The notes beneath the pieces were generated by a model. That model was given only the letters and a program-made list of their open reading frames with translations, searched no databases and was not told the origin of the DNA. Shown here one piece after another: positions 7,389 through 8,267 of a stretch of 8,267 nt of DNA (within the stretch, counting starts at the first letter, position 1; every line of letters begins with the position of its first letter). This DNA comes from Paracoccaceae bacterium (GTDB lineage: Bacteria > Pseudomonadota > Alphaproteobacteria > Rhodobacterales > Rhodobacteraceae). Where the stretch lies: NCBI GenBank assembly GCA_021767525.1, contig JAASTF010000133.1:1-8267 (forward strand), given 5' to 3'. A program made the position numbers and the translations under genes.

Positions 7389-7683
7389 GCTTATTTGGGA
7401 TTCGAAGATGCGAGGTGCCGGCATGTAAGGGGCGAAGCAACCGTTCGACCGTCAGTCGGCCTTGTGGTTAGCGGGTGCTTTTCGATCCGGGCAGGCGAAG
7501 CTGTCCGGTCAAAGCCATCGTCGCCACGATCGGCACACACTGGTCCGCCTGGCTCGTCTCACCGCCAGTGCTTTCGCCTGTCACTTCCTCGCGTGTGAAA
7601 GTTACCGAGGCTATCCCCCAATTGCCCCGGCCTGCGCATTATGATCATGACGATCCTGTCCTTTTGTCGTTCCTTCCCTCTGC

Positions 7684-7706
7684 TCGGCCTGTCGTCATGC
7701 GGCCGA
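7684..7706. repeat. Short inverted repeat in the gene-poor region
   Basis: TCGGCC (7684-7689) and GGCCGA (7701-7706) are perfect complements across an 11-base spacer. No T-run follows on either strand, so terminator function is unlikely. No function can be assigned. Confidence 0.25.
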
Positions 7707-7726
7707 ACACCTCAAACAGATCACTT

Positions 7727-7755
7727 GCAACCGGTTTTCAGGGTTGCCGTGCAAC
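7727..7755. repeat. Three-part repeat that allows two alternative stems
   Basis: GCAACC (7727-7732) can pair with GGTTGC (7742-7747), and GTTGC (7743-7747) can instead pair with GCAAC (7751-7755) across a three-base loop. The middle segment is shared, so the two hairpins exclude each other in a transcript. No promoter or adjacent gene is recognised, so regulation is speculative. Confidence 0.25.
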
Positions 7756-7904
7756 GGGCGCGGGTCAAGAGTTTCGTGCCCGGAGTGATTAATTGCAGTG
7801 CGAAAAATCGATCTTGACGATCTGACATCGGTGCCCGTTCAGGCGTGGGTCGCAAAGGCCTGAGATGATGCGCGTAAGGCACGCAGATCTCCAAGCGCCC
7901 CCGA

Positions 7905-8267
7905 ATGTTTTGTTTTGTGGATCAATCGGATCCCGCCGGTTTCGCCTGTCTGACCAAAACCGTCGCGACACCTGGGGTTCTGGATGTTCTGGTTTCGGTT
8001 GAGCGCGGATATCAGGGTTGGACGATCATTTCAGACCGCTGTCGAAGCGGGCTTGCGATGGCGCGTGGATCAGGCGCGATGTGCCTGCCACTCGCAACGG
8101 TCTTGCCCGGCTCGAACGGTCCGCTCGACCGTTTGATAGTCGCGGGCAAGAAACCCTACCTTTGTGCCCCGCGTGAAAGCAAGGATGTGAAAGCCGGCTC
8201 ACCGTCCTTGGCTACTGCTTGCGCAGCCTGGGATCAGCCCACCCAAAGATCCGTTTCCTGCGCCGAG
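7905..8267 (+). CDS. Doubtful open frame running off the right edge, 121 codons visible
   Basis: A stop-free frame starts after the TAA at 7875-7877, has an ATG at 7905 and stays open to the last base of the window. The visible product begins MFCFVDQSDP and includes SVERGYQGWTIISDRC and PLDRLIVAGKKPYLC. I do not recognise a family, and there is no signal peptide or membrane segment. Evidence against coding: no Shine-Dalgarno site precedes the ATG, seven cysteines are spread over 121 residues, third positions are less GC-biased than in the peptidase genes, and a nested inverted repeat lies inside it. In GC-rich DNA a frame of this length can occur by chance. It could be the start of a real or decayed gene; the sequence beyond 8267 would decide. 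Confidence 0.2.
   Translation, partial: MFCFVDQSDPAGFACLTKTVATPGVLDVLVSVERGYQGWTIISDRCRSGLAMARGSGAMCLPLATVLPGSNGPLDRLIVAGKKPYLCAPRESKDVKAGSPSLATACAAWDQPTQRSVSCAE
8101..8151. repeat. Nested inverted repeat (two concentric perfect stems)
   Basis: The outer arms TCTTGCCCG (8101-8109) and CGGGCAAGA (8143-8151) are perfect 9-base complements. Inside them AACGGTC (8115-8121) and GACCGTT (8127-8133) form a second perfect 7-base stem with a five-base loop. The two stems share one axis and are separated by internal loops of 5 and 9 bases. A T-run follows on neither strand, so it is not a standard terminator. It may be a structured RNA element, a mobile-element remnant or a protein-binding site. Confidence 0.5.

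Larger units (their letters stand above)
7289..7904. other. Long gene-poor stretch upstream of the peptidase operon
   Basis: About 600 bases with no frame that I can support as a gene. The short open frames on both strands lack good ribosome binding sites, have no recognisable protein pattern and overlap one another. The base mix is less GC-rich than the flanking operon, and several short inverted repeats are present (listed separately). The promoter of the minus-strand operon should lie at its left end, but I could not identify a convincing -35/-10 pair. It may be a regulatory region, the remnant of a lost gene, or hold a small RNA; none of these can be shown from the sequence alone. Confidence 0.6.

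Noticed and set aside
7398..7406. Minus-strand TTCGAATCC, resembling a tRNA T-loop
   Set aside because: The flanking bases do not form a T-stem, and no acceptor or anticodon stem is present.
7280..7471. Plus-strand frame whose start (MAHKVWSFLFLVLL) resembles a signal peptide
   Set aside because: It overlaps the 5' end of the papain-like gene, has no good Shine-Dalgarno site, and after the first residues resembles no protein. The hydrophobic run is probably chance.
7475..7792. Plus-strand 105-codon frame with GTG start in the gene-poor region
   Set aside because: It has no ribosome binding site or recognisable motif, and a Pro/Ser/Arg-rich chance-like composition.
7798..7863. Mini frame of 21 codons (VRKIDLDDLTSVPVQAWVAKA) preceded by GGAG
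   Set aside because: The GGAG lies 12 bases away, too far for a convincing start. The frame ends at a TGA and is out of phase with the open frame that follows, so nothing supports translation.

Overview
The window looks like chromosomal DNA of a GC-rich alphaproteobacterium, most likely a Rhodobacterales (Roseobacter-type) species. This is inferred from the strong G/C bias at third codon positions, the style of the class III aminotransferase, and the AGGAG-type ribosome binding site; no rRNA or other phylogenetic marker is present to prove it.

Layout. (1) Positions 2-565, plus strand: the 3' end of a PLP-dependent class III aminotransferase that enters from the left edge. (2) Positions 588-624: a strong bidirectional terminator between two convergent transcription units. 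(3) Positions 641-7288, minus strand: a tight two-gene unit. The promoter-proximal gene (5513-7288) encodes a Sec-exported papain-like (C1A) cysteine peptidase with a DUF4384-like module and a C-terminal Ig-like domain. After 17-18 bases comes a GTG-started gene (641-5494) for a 1617-residue exported protein. Its order is signal peptide, TPR-like helical repeats, OmpA-type peptidoglycan-binding domain, about 14 WD40-like blades, Ig-like domain, and a C-terminal caspase-like (C14) peptidase with an intact His/Cys dyad. (4) Positions 7289-7904: about 600 bases with no convincing gene, carrying several short inverted repeats and presumably the operon promoter. (5) Positions 7905-8267: a stop-free frame running off the right edge, of doubtful coding status, containing a nested inverted repeat.

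The point of interest is the two-gene unit. It pairs two cysteine peptidases of unrelated folds (clan CA papain-like and clan CD caspase-like), both carrying export signals. The caspase-like one has its own cell-wall anchor and a very large sensor or scaffold section. This suggests an envelope-located proteolytic module, possibly a cascade in which one peptidase activates or is activated by the other. That role is inference; the domains, catalytic residues, signal peptides and operon spacing are read directly from the sequence.
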